Assembly (NCBI GenBank): GCA_008974855.1
Contig: BFAR01000076.1
Span: forward strand, 1 to 14,149
Source: an archaeon MnTg01
GTDB taxonomy: Archaea; Thermoproteota; Nitrososphaeria; Nitrososphaerales; Nitrosopumilaceae
Direction of reading: 5' to 3'
DNA length: 14,149 nucleotides
Numbering within the stretch: the stretch's first letter is position 1; each line of letters begins with the position of its first letter. Shown one piece after another: positions 1 to 6,644 of the stretch. The position numbers were made by a program, and so were the translations under genes. The notes under the pieces were generated by a model. It saw nothing but the letters and a program-made list of their open reading frames with translations. It was not told the origin of the DNA and ran no database searches.

Positions 1-990
1 ATCCCAATAGCTTAATTTTTTGCTTGAAATCTCAAGATCGTCAATTCGAATTTTGCTTAATTTATCAAAATCCATTTTTAGAAATGACATTACAGATATT
101 ACTACTTTAACATGTCTTGATAGAGATGACCAACGTTTTTTAGCTCTACTCATTATTTCAGAATAGTTAAGATCTTTTTTCTTTAGTCCTAATTCGGTTC
201 TAACTTTTTCAATTGTTTTATTGTCAACAGTTGGAATAGAAAATTTTGAATCCTCAACCATTCGTTTAATTGTTTCAACATCTACGCCATAGGGATGTGG
301 ATTAAGTATAGTTGGAGCAGGAGGCATAGTCCTTACAATTTTTGTGTAACGGAATTTTTCTCCTTTAGGATCATCAAAAGTGACTGTGGCATATGGAGTG
401 ATAAGAGATGTTTGGTATACATAATCTCGAATTTTTGCACCAGCTTTTGAATAGTCTCCTTCAAGACAAATACTCACCGATAAACCAGTTTTTGAAATTT
501 CTCTGGTTTCGTGTTTTAATATTACAGGTTTATTTTTTTGTATATCTAAAAGTAATTCATATTCATCTTGAGTTTTTCCATCAGTTGAACTCTTAACAAT
601 AACAGGTTTGTTAGTAGTAATTTGCCCATAGAGAATAGCCATTGTTGCTCCAAGTCCAAACATTCCTCTTGCTTGTTTTAATCCAAATTTTGAACCATAA
701 AGGACAGTTCCAAAAGCTAATGGAACATATTGTGAATCTATTCCTGGGCCATTATCTTTTACTGTCAGGATGTATGGTTTTGGATCTGGTTTTTCAGGTT
801 CTACTGCCTTTATAGTTAAGTGCACATCAGGAAGAATTCCATGTTGATCACATGCATCAAGTGCATTTTCAACAAACTCTCTTACAGCAGTATAAAGAGA
901 TCTTGAAGGATTACTGAATCCTGCTAGATCACGGTTTTTGTAAAAAAATTCGCTTGGGGATATTTGAATAAAAGAATCGTTAGAAGACAT
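1..990 (-). CDS. top6B: DNA topoisomerase VI subunit B (partial, 3' end outside window)
   Basis: This is the ATPase subunit of the type IIB topoisomerase that relaxes and decatenates DNA together with the cleaving subunit Top6A. The reading frame begins with ATG at 990 and stays open for 330 codons to the window edge. The GHKL ATP-binding motifs are plain: the N-box ENALDA at residues 41-46, DNGPGI at 79-84, and the glycine-rich lid RGMFGLGA at 108-115. The visible part covers the GHKL fold, the following helix-two-turn-helix region and the start of the transducer domain; the family is usually 500-650 residues. Its first 11 bases overlap the end of the KH-protein gene, so it is translated as the third gene of the RIO1-KH-top6B operon. 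top6A would be expected just beyond position 1, which is inference. The identification is near certain. Confidence 0.97.
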   Translation of the reverse strand, partial: MSSNDSFIQISPSEFFYKNRDLAGFSNPSRSLYTAVREFVENALDACDQHGILPDVHLTIKAVEPEKPDPKPYILTVKDNGPGIDSQYVPLAFGTVLYGSKFGLKQARGMFGLGATMAILYGQITTNKPVIVKSSTDGKTQDEYELLLDIQKNKPVILKHETREISKTGLSVSICLEGDYSKAGAKIRDYVYQTSLITPYATVTFDDPKGEKFRYTKIVRTMPPAPTILNPHPYGVDVETIKRMVEDSKFSIPTVDNKTIEKVRTELGLKKKDLNYSEIMSRAKKRWSSLSRHVKVVISVMSFLKMDFDKLSKIRIDDLEISSKKLSYWD

Positions 991-1549
991 TTTGATTTTC
1001 CCACAGTTGTAATTTTTCTAGTTTGTTTTGTCTTCTTGCTGACTCTAGTTTACTATAAACTGAACGATGCATACTTCCTCCTGAAAGAGAAGTTATTGCA
1101 GTAACTGCAAGTTTTAGTTGTGTTGGTGAACCAATAATTGAAACAGTTCTACCATAAACAGAAATGTTCGTTCCACTTAGGTTTTCCATATTTGTCCTCG
1201 CCTTACCACCTTCTCCAATAATTCTCCCTTTTATCCTTTCAACTTGTGCAGAAGATTTTCCTACAAATTCCCTCAAATCTATTACATGCAACACATTTTC
1301 CCCTGTTAGTAATCGCATTGCATTCTCTGGGGAAAAACCTCTACCAATCGCCATTACAATTTCCATTGCCTTAAATGGTTGAATATCATCAATTTTTCCA
1401 ATTCCACTGATCGTTGTTTCTCCAGTGTCACTATCGATTTCTAATTTCACAGAACAAGCATGTTCAATTTTGGATTTTATCTGACCCGATTTTCCAATAA
1501 GTGCACCAATTCTATCTACTGGAATTCGAATTAATTTTTCAAAACTCAT
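980..1549 (-). CDS. KH-domain RNA-binding protein, Pno1/Dim2 type
   Basis: This archaeal relative of eukaryotic Pno1/Dim2 (also Krr1-like) is expected to act in small-subunit rRNA maturation in the cytoplasm. The 189-residue product has two KH modules. The first carries IGKSG around residues 18-22, and the second carries IIGEGGKAR around 110-118, each holding the GxxG loop that contacts RNA. A conserved tail motif, GGSMHRSVYSKLE, follows at 157-169. The length fits archaeal members. The ATG at 1547-1549 overlaps the RIO1 stop as ATGA, and the gene end overlaps the top6B start by 11 bases, so translation is probably coupled. In eukaryotes Rio-family kinases and Pno1 act on the same pre-40S particle, so the pairing with RIO1 makes functional sense. 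Confidence 0.95.
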   Translation of the reverse strand: MSFEKLIRIPVDRIGALIGKSGQIKSKIEHACSVKLEIDSDTGETTISGIGKIDDIQPFKAMEIVMAIGRGFSPENAMRLLTGENVLHVIDLREFVGKSSAQVERIKGRIIGEGGKARTNMENLSGTNISVYGRTVSIIGSPTQLKLAVTAITSLSGGSMHRSVYSKLESARRQNKLEKLQLWENQNVF

Positions 1550-2328
1550 TTAGTAACCTTCCGCAATACATCTGATGGGTGTTCAACTGTTAGGCCTCGT
1601 TTGACAAAGAATTTAGTGATATTATTAATGTCTCTTTTAAGAAAATCATTTGAATTTGGATGATTGAGATCTACAGCAGAGCCAAGATCAAAAAGTATCA
1701 AGCCCTTATCAGTTTTAAAAATATTATATTCAGAAAAATCACCATGCACTAGTTTCGCTTTATTGTACAACATTTTGATTAGTGATATTGAAGACTCATA
1801 ATCGTGTTCATCTACATGCGATTCCAAAAGGGTTTTCGCAGGAGTTCCATCTTTACCTATAAATTCCATAACAAGAATATTCTTAGAAACATGTAGGGGT
1901 TTTACCACCGGTATGCCTTTTTTCAAACATAGCGATAAATTTCTGAATTCTTTTTGTGCCCAAAGATAGACCAAATTTTTTGTTCCTTTTTTTATTCTAG
2001 AAAAACGTGGGTCACCCTCAATATACTGAATACGTTTTTTAAAATTTGATGTAGTTACAAGATATACTTTTAATGCTAGATCTTCATCATTCTCACCTTT
2101 TGCCCAAAAGACAACAGATTCTTTTCCAGCTTTTACAACTCCATTCATGTATAATACAACATTTGATTTAATCAAATTATACAATTCCATGACTGTTAGT
2201 TTATCTAGAACTTCGTTGACAACTTTGTTTTTCTTAAAACCATCAAAAAGTTTCTTTCGTTTTGATTTTTCAGCTAGTTTATTTTCGATTTTTAATTCAA
2301 ATTCTTCATTTAGATTATCAAAAGACAT
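1546..2328 (-). CDS. rio1: RIO1-family serine protein kinase
   Basis: This is an atypical protein kinase/ATPase of the RIO1 family, which acts in late maturation of the small ribosomal subunit. Of 260 residues, about 1-45 form a charged N-terminal helix region. The P-loop KAGKESVVF spans 66-74, and the ATP-anchoring lysine is in LALKVY (K87). The catalytic loop HGDFSEYN is at 195-202, with the catalytic Asp at 197 and Asn at 202. The metal-binding segment LFDLGSAVD is at 212-220 and stands in for the canonical DFG. The insertion between the P-loop lysine and the hinge (EGDPRFS..KKGTKN) is typical of RIO1. It is the first gene of the RIO1-KH-top6B operon. An AT-rich stretch at 2346-2362, about 25 bases upstream of the ATG, may be its TATA element. 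Confidence 0.96.
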   Translation of the reverse strand: MSFDNLNEEFELKIENKLAEKSKRKKLFDGFKKNKVVNEVLDKLTVMELYNLIKSNVVLYMNGVVKAGKESVVFWAKGENDEDLALKVYLVTTSNFKKRIQYIEGDPRFSRIKKGTKNLVYLWAQKEFRNLSLCLKKGIPVVKPLHVSKNILVMEFIGKDGTPAKTLLESHVDEHDYESSISLIKMLYNKAKLVHGDFSEYNIFKTDKGLILFDLGSAVDLNHPNSNDFLKRDINNITKFFVKRGLTVEHPSDVLRKVTK

Positions 2329-2361
2329 GTTTCTAATCTTATACGAGATAAATTTTTTTTA

Positions 2362-2484
2362 TCATGTACTTTGAAATCCATTCTTAAAAAACAATTTTTT
2401 TTTAGATAATGAAATTGTACAATAATTAGTTGGTAAACCTACATCTGATTTTATTATTTTTTCATTTAATGTTTTTTGTTTCAT
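2362..2484 (-). CDS. possible small ORF, 40 residues, unknown
   Basis: This fills most of the 194-base gap between the DUF424 gene and RIO1. It opens with ATG at 2484 and ends with TGA at 2362-2364, coding for a lysine-rich, cysteine-poor 40-residue peptide (MKQKTLNEKI..., ending NGFQST). I recognise no family. No clear ribosome binding site or TATA box precedes it, and an AAAAAA run inside it makes chance a fair explanation. It is listed so that the gap is not left blank. The alternative is that the gap is simply the untranslated end of the aIF2-beta/DUF424 transcript plus the RIO1 promoter. Confidence 0.18.
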   Translation of the reverse strand: MKQKTLNEKIIKSDVGLPTNYCTISLSKKKLFFKNGFQST

Positions 2485-2522
2485 GATATGAATAATCATT
2501 TTTTGTATATAATTGTGGTGCT

Positions 2523-2819
2523 TTACATTTTGAAAATAAGTAGAAAAGGAACACCATCAACTTCTTTGATTGCTTGATGTGAGCCAATTCCTAAATCAAC
2601 TGATAGAGAAACTGTTTCTTTTCCAACCATGTTAATTGAAGAACATTTTTTTAAAAGATTTTGAGCTTCTTCTTTTTCTACAAAACGATCACAGTAATAG
2701 CGTTTGCTGATATTCATTGTTACTTTATCATCAGCAATTTTTTTCCCAAGTAAAGAAGAATCACATATGTTTAACATCAAATTATTTTGATGATTTGTAA
2801 TACGTACAGAAAATAACAT
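2523..2819 (-). CDS. DUF424 family protein
   Basis: This is a 98-residue archaeal conserved protein of unknown function. Family hallmarks visible are the N-terminal strand followed by NICDSSLLGKK (about residues 18-28), the central YYCDRFVEKEEAQNLL segment (about 41-56), NMVGKETVSLSVDLG (63-77), and the closing GVPFLLIF segment. No signal peptide or membrane segment is present. Its ATG shares one base with the aIF2-beta stop (TAATG), so the two are co-transcribed and probably translationally coupled. As I recall it, DUF424 proteins are often found next to aIF2-beta in archaea, which suggests a role tied to translation, but that link is only contextual. The product name is firm and the function is unknown. 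Confidence 0.9.
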   Translation of the reverse strand: MLFSVRITNHQNNLMLNICDSSLLGKKIADDKVTMNISKRYYCDRFVEKEEAQNLLKKCSSINMVGKETVSLSVDLGIGSHQAIKEVDGVPFLLIFKM

Positions 2820-3238
2820 TATGCGTATTTTCCTATCAATGGGGATTTAGCACCACAGGCTTCACAAATTAAAAATGAAATTCTTTTTTCTTTTTCTATC
2901 TTAGTATCAGGACTTGTACAAGTAGGACATTCAACATAGTCTTTAAAATAAATTTTAAATAAACGTGAAAAATCTGCTGGATCTCGTTTTCCAACAAATA
3001 TTGCTTTTTCACCCATTCGTTCTGCAGGAACAGCAAACTCTTTAGAGAGATATTGAAGAATTTTTTCAGGATCACGACGAAGTGCTTTCGAAAAATCTAA
3101 GAAATTACGAAGAAATGTCTTTTGTCCTTCCCACATTATATCCACAATAGGTAATTCAAATCGTTTCTCTGTCCCTTTTTTGGTTTCATTCAAGTCACCT
3201 TCAATACGTTTTAGTAATTTTTCATAATCAGTAGCCAT
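2819..3238 (-). CDS. Translation initiation factor aIF2 subunit beta
   Basis: This is the beta subunit of the heterotrimeric factor aIF2, which delivers initiator Met-tRNA to the small ribosomal subunit. The 139-residue product starts MATDYEKLLKR. It then has the core alpha/beta domain (FLRNFLDFSKALRRDPEKIL and the YLSKEFAVPAE region) and a C-terminal zinc ribbon with a CPTC pair and a CEAC pair, four cysteines. The frame extends upstream to a GTG at 3256. I chose the ATG at 3238 because homologues start with this segment and because CAATATAGGG lies about 28 bases upstream, which fits a leaderless transcript. The gene is followed directly, with a one-base overlap, by DUF424. Confidence 0.95.
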   Translation of the reverse strand: MATDYEKLLKRIEGDLNETKKGTEKRFELPIVDIMWEGQKTFLRNFLDFSKALRRDPEKILQYLSKEFAVPAERMGEKAIFVGKRDPADFSRLFKIYFKDYVECPTCTSPDTKIEKEKRISFLICEACGAKSPLIGKYA

Positions 3239-3261
3239 CGAAAATACAAAAAACACCTTAC

Positions 3262-3271
3262 CCTATATTGG
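3262..3271 (-). promoter_or_regulatory. TATA-like element for aIF2-beta
   Basis: CAATATAGGG on the minus strand is centred about 28 bases before the ATG at 3238. This is the spacing expected of an archaeal TATA box on a leaderless mRNA. It supports 3238 over the upstream GTG at 3256, which would lie only a few bases from the box. It also suggests that aIF2-beta has its own promoter and does not depend only on the upstream zinc-ribbon gene. Confidence 0.5.
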
Positions 3272-3295
3272 TTTAGTGTAAAAAGGAAAACAGGT

Positions 3296-3439
3296 CTACA
3301 TTTTACCGATACGAAAAACCTTAGTTCCACAATTTGGACAGGTTCCCTTTGCTGCAGGTCGTCCATTTTTTAATGTCACTTCTTCTGGATCTTTCATTTC
3401 GACTTTTTTTCTGCATTTAACGCAGTATCCTGTTACCAT
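3296..3439 (-). CDS. small zinc-ribbon protein (DUF5679-like)
   Basis: This is a 47-residue protein, starting MVTGYCVKCRKKVEMKDP. It has cysteine pairs C6/C9 and C34/C37 that would bind one zinc ion, separated by the segment EVTLKNGRPAAKGTC, which is typical of these archaeal and bacterial miniproteins. The function is not established for the family. The small size, basic composition and lone ribbon suggest nucleic acid or ribosome binding, but this is inference. The ATG is at 3437-3439 and the TAG at 3296-3298. It sits 58 bases upstream of aIF2-beta on the same strand. The pattern of cysteines and the recognisable ...KNGRPA..G.CP.CGTK.F.IG core make it a real gene despite its size. Confidence 0.88.
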   Translation of the reverse strand: MVTGYCVKCRKKVEMKDPEEVTLKNGRPAAKGTCPNCGTKVFRIGKM

Positions 3440-3552
3440 TATAACAAATCAAAAACTAGGTTCTATTTAGGAAGAAGCTGTAAAAAAAATTTAACTATAC
3501 ACTAGATGACTGTAAATTTTAGAATCAATTTTTAAAAATTTTACGGTTAATT

Positions 3553-3563
3553 TTTATATAAAG
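3553..3563. promoter_or_regulatory. palindromic TATA box in divergent intergenic region
   Basis: TTTATATAAA (3553-3562) is a perfect ten-base palindrome and a strong TATA sequence. It lies in the 251-base region between the divergent genes starting at 3439 (minus) and 3691 (plus). It could drive transcription in either direction. It is too far from either start codon for a leaderless message, so transcripts from it would have leaders of roughly 90-105 bases or be short non-coding RNAs. The rest of the region (3440-3690) is AT-rich, includes the 14-base palindrome AATTTTTAAAAATT at 3527-3540, and holds no tRNA or convincing small gene. Confidence 0.4.
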
Positions 3564-3657
3564 TGGAAAAATTTTAGTGACTTTTTCGAGGATTTATGTT
3601 TGAGACATGGTTTTAGTAAATTATTAAAAAATGATGAAATTAATAATTATCATAGGC

Positions 3658-3667
3658 AATTATAAAC
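3658..3667 (+). promoter_or_regulatory. TATA box for the gene at 3691
   Basis: AATTATAAAC is centred about 28 bases before the TTG at 3691, the geometry of a leaderless archaeal promoter. It supports the TTG as the true start. The dyad at 3671-3685 sits between this box and the start codon. Confidence 0.55.
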
Positions 3668-3670
3668 AAC

Positions 3671-3685
3671 CTTAATTCAATTAAG
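3671..3685. repeat. perfect inverted repeat, possible operator
   Basis: CTTAATT-C-AATTAAG is a perfect seven-base dyad around a single base. It occupies the space between the TATA-like box at 3658-3667 and the TTG start at 3691, where the transcription start would fall. A repressor bound here would block initiation, which is inference. In DNA this AT-rich, a dyad of this size can also occur by chance. Confidence 0.35.
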
Positions 3686-3690
3686 ATTAA

Positions 3691-4185
3691 TTGGCAACAA
3701 AAAAAGGAATTGCTTTAACAGGAATAATATTAGTCGCAATCACTGCTGCAAGTTTTATGGTATGGTTAATTCCACAAAATATTGAAACAAAAATTATAAT
3801 TTCTGATTTCGAAGTTCATTTGGATAATATAAAAGAAGTCCATTCAGCTCTAAACAATGAGATTAATGTAGAATTCCAAAAGATGTTAGATGAAAAAATA
3901 ACTGCTAAAGAATACATTAGTCTTGCAGAAATTTCTTCAACTCAAGTAAATTCTCAGATAATACAACTTGTAGAAAGTAAAGCACCAGAAGAATGGTATG
4001 AAAGTTATCTTAATTATATTGAATCACTCAAAACATTTAATTCGCAAATTCGAGAAACTATAATTGTTGCAACAATGATTAGTGAAGACAAAACTAATGA
4101 TATGCCAGATGTTATTGAAAAAATAGATTCGTTCAAAAAAAATTCTGAGGTATTAGCAAAAGCATCAGAACAATCCAGGCCATAA
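3691..4185 (+). CDS. single-pass membrane-anchored helical protein, unknown
   Basis: I do not recognise a family. The 164-residue product starts with a short basic stretch (MATKKG), followed by a hydrophobic helix at about 8-27 ending VWLIPQN. That is a signal anchor with the rest of the chain probably outside the cytoplasm. The remaining 135 residues are charged and helix-prone and contain no cysteines. There are repeated heptad-like leucine/isoleucine spacings around HLDNIKEVHSALNNEI and LVESKAPEEWYESYLNYIESL, so a helical bundle or coiled coil is likely. It starts with TTG, supported by a TATA box 28 bases upstream. It precedes the DUF373 gene by 83 bases on the same strand. Its function is unknown. 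Confidence 0.8.
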   Translation: MATKKGIALTGIILVAITAASFMVWLIPQNIETKIIISDFEVHLDNIKEVHSALNNEINVEFQKMLDEKITAKEYISLAEISSTQVNSQIIQLVESKAPEEWYESYLNYIESLKTFNSQIRETIIVATMISEDKTNDMPDVIEKIDSFKKNSEVLAKASEQSRP

Positions 4186-4236
4186 TAGAGTTCTAAGCCT
4201 CAAATCCTAACTGTACTATTTGCTAAAGTGGGAAAT

Positions 4237-4246
4237 CATTAAAAAC
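4237..4246 (+). promoter_or_regulatory. TATA-like element for the DUF373 gene
   Basis: CATTAAAAAC is centred about 27 bases before the GTG at 4269, consistent with a leaderless transcript and with GTG as the start. It suggests the DUF373-uppS unit is transcribed separately from the gene ending at 4185. Confidence 0.4.
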
Positions 4247-4268
4247 AAACTTCGTAATATGGATTATA

Positions 4269-5414
4269 GTGTCTCAAAAATCTGGAAAGCTCGAAAAGGA
4301 CATCAAAACTTCATCAGCTAACAAACTCCTTGTAATCTGTGTTGATAGAGATAATGATGTAGGAGATAAGGCAGGAATAGATACACCTGTTTTTGGAAGA
4401 AACGCGTGCATAGAAGCAGCACAGAGACTTGCCTTAGAAGATCCAGAAGATGCAGATTCGAATTCAATTTTCTATGCCATTAAAACATATGAAGATTTAG
4501 TAAGTAAGGGCTATCAAGCAGAAATTATTACTGTTGCAGGAGTTGCAAATCGTGGAGTCCAAGCAGATGAGAAAATTGCACGAGAGATTCGACAAATCTT
4601 AGAAAAATTTTCAGCAAATGGGGCTGTAATTGTATCTGATGGTGAAGATGATGAAAGTGTTATTCCAATAATACAGAATATTCTCCCAGTAGTCTCAGTA
4701 CAACGAGTAGTGATGCGTGTTAGTAGAAGTGTTGAGTATTCGTATGCAGTATTTGGAAAATACTTGAAAATGATTGCGTATGATTCAAAATATTCTAAAT
4801 TTTTCTTAGGGGTTCCAGGGATTTTACTTTTAATTGGTGGGATTGCAAGTGTTTTTAATTTAACAACTGAAATTTTCGCAGTTTTAATTAGCATTCTTGG
4901 TGCTGCATTTCTAATTAGAGCATTTGATATAGACAGAGCTTGGGTAAGTTGGTCAAAACCTACACCTGGGGGATTCATTAGAGTTTTTACAATGGTAACA
5001 GGAATTATTTTTATTCTTGCTTCAGTACCGGCAGGAATTGCTGTAATTAATTCTGAAATAATCAGTACAGATATGCAATTAATTGACGTAATAACAAATC
5101 AAGTAATCATAGGACAGTATGTTTTAGGAGCATCACCAATTTTGTGGATGGGGTTAGGTTCAATCTTCGGAGGAATTTTACTTAGTAATTGGCTTGGTGG
5201 AAGTTTGAAAAAGATAAGCGATGTATTAAGGTTAATTGTGCTTGTGGCAATTTATCCAACAATTTACCAATTTTCAAATATTTTAATCAATGACGAAAGT
5301 TCTTTTACCTTAATACCTCCATTATTGGCTGGATTAGCAATAACACTGATATCTGCCACCTTACTGTTCCGAAGATATAGGAAACACAAAGGTGGAGAGA
5401 TATTAACGGAGTAA
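4269..5414 (+). CDS. DUF373 family multi-pass membrane protein
   Basis: This is an archaeal conserved membrane protein of unknown function. The 381-residue chain has a soluble N-terminal domain (about 18-170). It includes the family signature LLVICVDRDNDVG at 20-32 followed by GIDTPVFGRNACIEAAQRLALEDPEDADSN, and a second acidic patch, VSDGEDDES, at 122-130. The C-terminal half has about six hydrophobic helices near 178-197, 201-219, 236-260, 283-305, 318-338 and 346-367, and then a basic tail. The aspartate-rich motifs look like a metal or nucleotide site, but this is inference. The GTG start is supported by a TATA-like element at -27. Its stop codon abuts the cis-prenyltransferase reading frame, so the two form an operon and a link to lipid-carrier or membrane metabolism is plausible. 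Confidence 0.92.
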   Translation: MSQKSGKLEKDIKTSSANKLLVICVDRDNDVGDKAGIDTPVFGRNACIEAAQRLALEDPEDADSNSIFYAIKTYEDLVSKGYQAEIITVAGVANRGVQADEKIAREIRQILEKFSANGAVIVSDGEDDESVIPIIQNILPVVSVQRVVMRVSRSVEYSYAVFGKYLKMIAYDSKYSKFFLGVPGILLLIGGIASVFNLTTEIFAVLISILGAAFLIRAFDIDRAWVSWSKPTPGGFIRVFTMVTGIIFILASVPAGIAVINSEIISTDMQLIDVITNQVIIGQYVLGASPILWMGLGSIFGGILLSNWLGGSLKKISDVLRLIVLVAIYPTIYQFSNILINDESSFTLIPPLLAGLAITLISATLLFRRYRKHKGGEILTE

Positions 5415-6193
5415 AAAAAATAGCCTTTCATTTATCTGGACTGTATAGATTATACTCTAAAAGATTAGAAAATGAAATTCGTGATGGGGATATTCCAAAT
5501 CATATTGCAATAATACTTGATGGTAATAGAAGATGGGCTAAAAAAAATCTAATGATCTCTAAAGGGGGGCATTGGCAGGGAGCAGATGCCGTAGAAAATC
5601 TTTTGGATTGGTGTGAAGAATTTGACATTAAAATAATTACACTTTATGTTTTATCTGAAGAAAATTTAGATAGAGAAGACCCTGAATTAGATTATCTTTA
5701 TAGTTTAATTAAAAATCGACTTGAAAAACTATACAACGATCCAAGAATTCATAGAAATAAAATGCGAGTTAAAGCAATTGGAAAAATTGAATTATTACCT
5801 GAGTCAGTTAAAGATGTAATACAAAGATTAGATGATGCCACTAAAAACTACAATAGTCATTTTCTAAATATTGCTATTGCATATGGTGGACAAAATGAAT
5901 TGGTTGACGCAGTAAAAAAGATAGGAGAAAAAATTAAGAGTGGTTCACTTGATGTTGATAAAATAGATAAAGAAGAAATTGAAGCAAATCTTTACACAGC
6001 ACACTTACCTCAATCATCTCCGGATATGATTTTACGTACATCAGGAGAAAAAAGATTAAGTGGTTTTTTAATCTGGCAAAGTGCTTATAGCGAATTAGTT
6101 TTCATGGATGTTTTTTGGCCAGAGTTTCGAAAGATTGATCTAATGCGAGCAATAAGAACATTTCAAAAAAGAAAAAGACGTTTAGGAAAATGA
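5411..6193 (+). CDS. uppS: isoprenyl transferase (cis-prenyltransferase, UppS family), start codon uncertain
   Basis: This enzyme condenses isopentenyl diphosphate onto an allylic diphosphate in cis to make long polyprenyl diphosphates. In archaea these are precursors of the dolichol-type glycosylation carrier. Counting from 5411, the catalytic motif LDGNRRWA begins at residue 36 with catalytic Asp 37. LNIAIAYGGQNE spans about 152-163, and the substrate motif LRTSGEKRLSGF runs from 208 and continues into the LIWQ segment. A length near 260 is normal. No ATG, GTG or TTG lies in frame between the upstream stop (5378-5380) and the catalytic Asp. The first ATG, at 5552, would delete motif I. I place the start at GTA 5411, where a single A-to-G change would restore GTG overlapping the DUF373 stop as GTGA. 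ATT at 5402 and ATA at 5420 are alternatives. The function is secure and the start is not. Confidence 0.9.
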   Translation, partial: VKKIAFHLSGLYRLYSKRLENEIRDGDIPNHIAIILDGNRRWAKKNLMISKGGHWQGADAVENLLDWCEEFDIKIITLYVLSEENLDREDPELDYLYSLIKNRLEKLYNDPRIHRNKMRVKAIGKIELLPESVKDVIQRLDDATKNYNSHFLNIAIAYGGQNELVDAVKKIGEKIKSGSLDVDKIDKEEIEANLYTAHLPQSSPDMILRTSGEKRLSGFLIWQSAYSELVFMDVFWPEFRKIDLMRAIRTFQKRKRRLGK

Positions 6194-6227
6194 TTATTAT
6201 GGCACCCAATAAAAGAAATGATTCACT

Positions 6228-6644
6228 TTGAAAAAAGAAAGATCTGCAGGAATTGTTCTATTTTTAAAAAAACCTGAAGGAAATCATTTTCTCTTATTGA
6301 ATTATCCTACAGGACATTGGGATTTTATTAAAGGAAAAATTGAACAAGGTGAAACAGAACATCAGACAGTGGTGAGAGAAACAAAAGAAGAAACTGGAAT
6401 ATCAGATCTAGAATTTATTGATGGATTTAAAGAAAATATCAATTATAATTTTCAATATGAAGGAGAATTGATTTACAAGGAAGTAGTATTCTTTTTAGCA
6501 AAAACTAAGACAGAAACTGTGATGGTTTCACATGAACACTTGGGTTATACTTGGCTAGACTACAAAAATGCTATTGGAAAGACCACTTATCAGAATGCGA
6601 AAGATGTATTATCAAAAGCAAATGATTTACTTCAAAAAACTTAG
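6228..6644 (+). CDS. Nudix hydrolase, Ap4A-hydrolase-like (NUDT2 type)
   Basis: This is a Nudix pyrophosphohydrolase. The Nudix box runs from Gly 36 to Ile 58 and matches GX5EX7REUXEEXGU completely (GKIEQGE, seven residues, then RETKEETGI). The preceding segment GIVLFLKKPEGN...LLNYPTGHWDFIKG resembles diadenosine tetraphosphatases of the NUDT2/MutT-like group. The 138-residue length also fits them. It would cleave Ap4A-like dinucleotides or other nucleoside diphosphate-X compounds in the cytoplasm; the exact substrate cannot be read from sequence. The start is TTG at 6228. The nearby ATGs at 6199 and 6218 are out of frame. It follows uppS by 34 bases, and its last 18 bases overlap the end of pyrF on the other strand. 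Confidence 0.9.
   Translation: MKKERSAGIVLFLKKPEGNHFLLLNYPTGHWDFIKGKIEQGETEHQTVVRETKEETGISDLEFIDGFKENINYNFQYEGELIYKEVVFFLAKTKTETVMVSHEHLGYTWLDYKNAIGKTTYQNAKDVLSKANDLLQKT

Noticed and set aside
408..596. Open frame on the plus strand opposite top6B
   Set aside because: It is antisense to a conserved GHKL ATPase and has no recognisable product or start signal.
1164..1382. Open frame on the plus strand opposite the KH protein
   Set aside because: It is a shadow of the conserved KH-domain gene; the hydrophobic product is what antisense of this frame gives by chance.
2147..2374. Open frame on the plus strand opposite the start of RIO1
   Set aside because: It is antisense to the conserved RIO1 P-loop region, with Phe/Leu-rich composition typical of a complementary frame.
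2329..2522. Poly-T runs as strong terminators (for example near 2353-2360 and 2395-2403)
   Set aside because: On the coding (minus) strand these are A-runs, not T-runs, so they do not act as archaeal poly-T terminators for the minus-strand genes.
2819..3256. GTG at 3256 as the start of aIF2-beta
   Set aside because: The extra residues do not match the family, and the TATA-like box is correctly spaced for the ATG at 3238.
3440..3690. Possible tRNA or structured RNA in the divergent region
   Set aside because: I found no cloverleaf or T-loop consensus, and the region is too AT-rich for a typical stable RNA in such genomes.
4514..4978. 154-codon open frame opposite the DUF373 gene
   Set aside because: Although long, it is fully contained in a conserved gene and shows no family motif, promoter or ribosome binding site.
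5552..6193. ATG at 5552 as the start of uppS
   Set aside because: It would remove the LDGNRRW motif with the catalytic aspartate, while the frame upstream encodes the conserved N-terminus.
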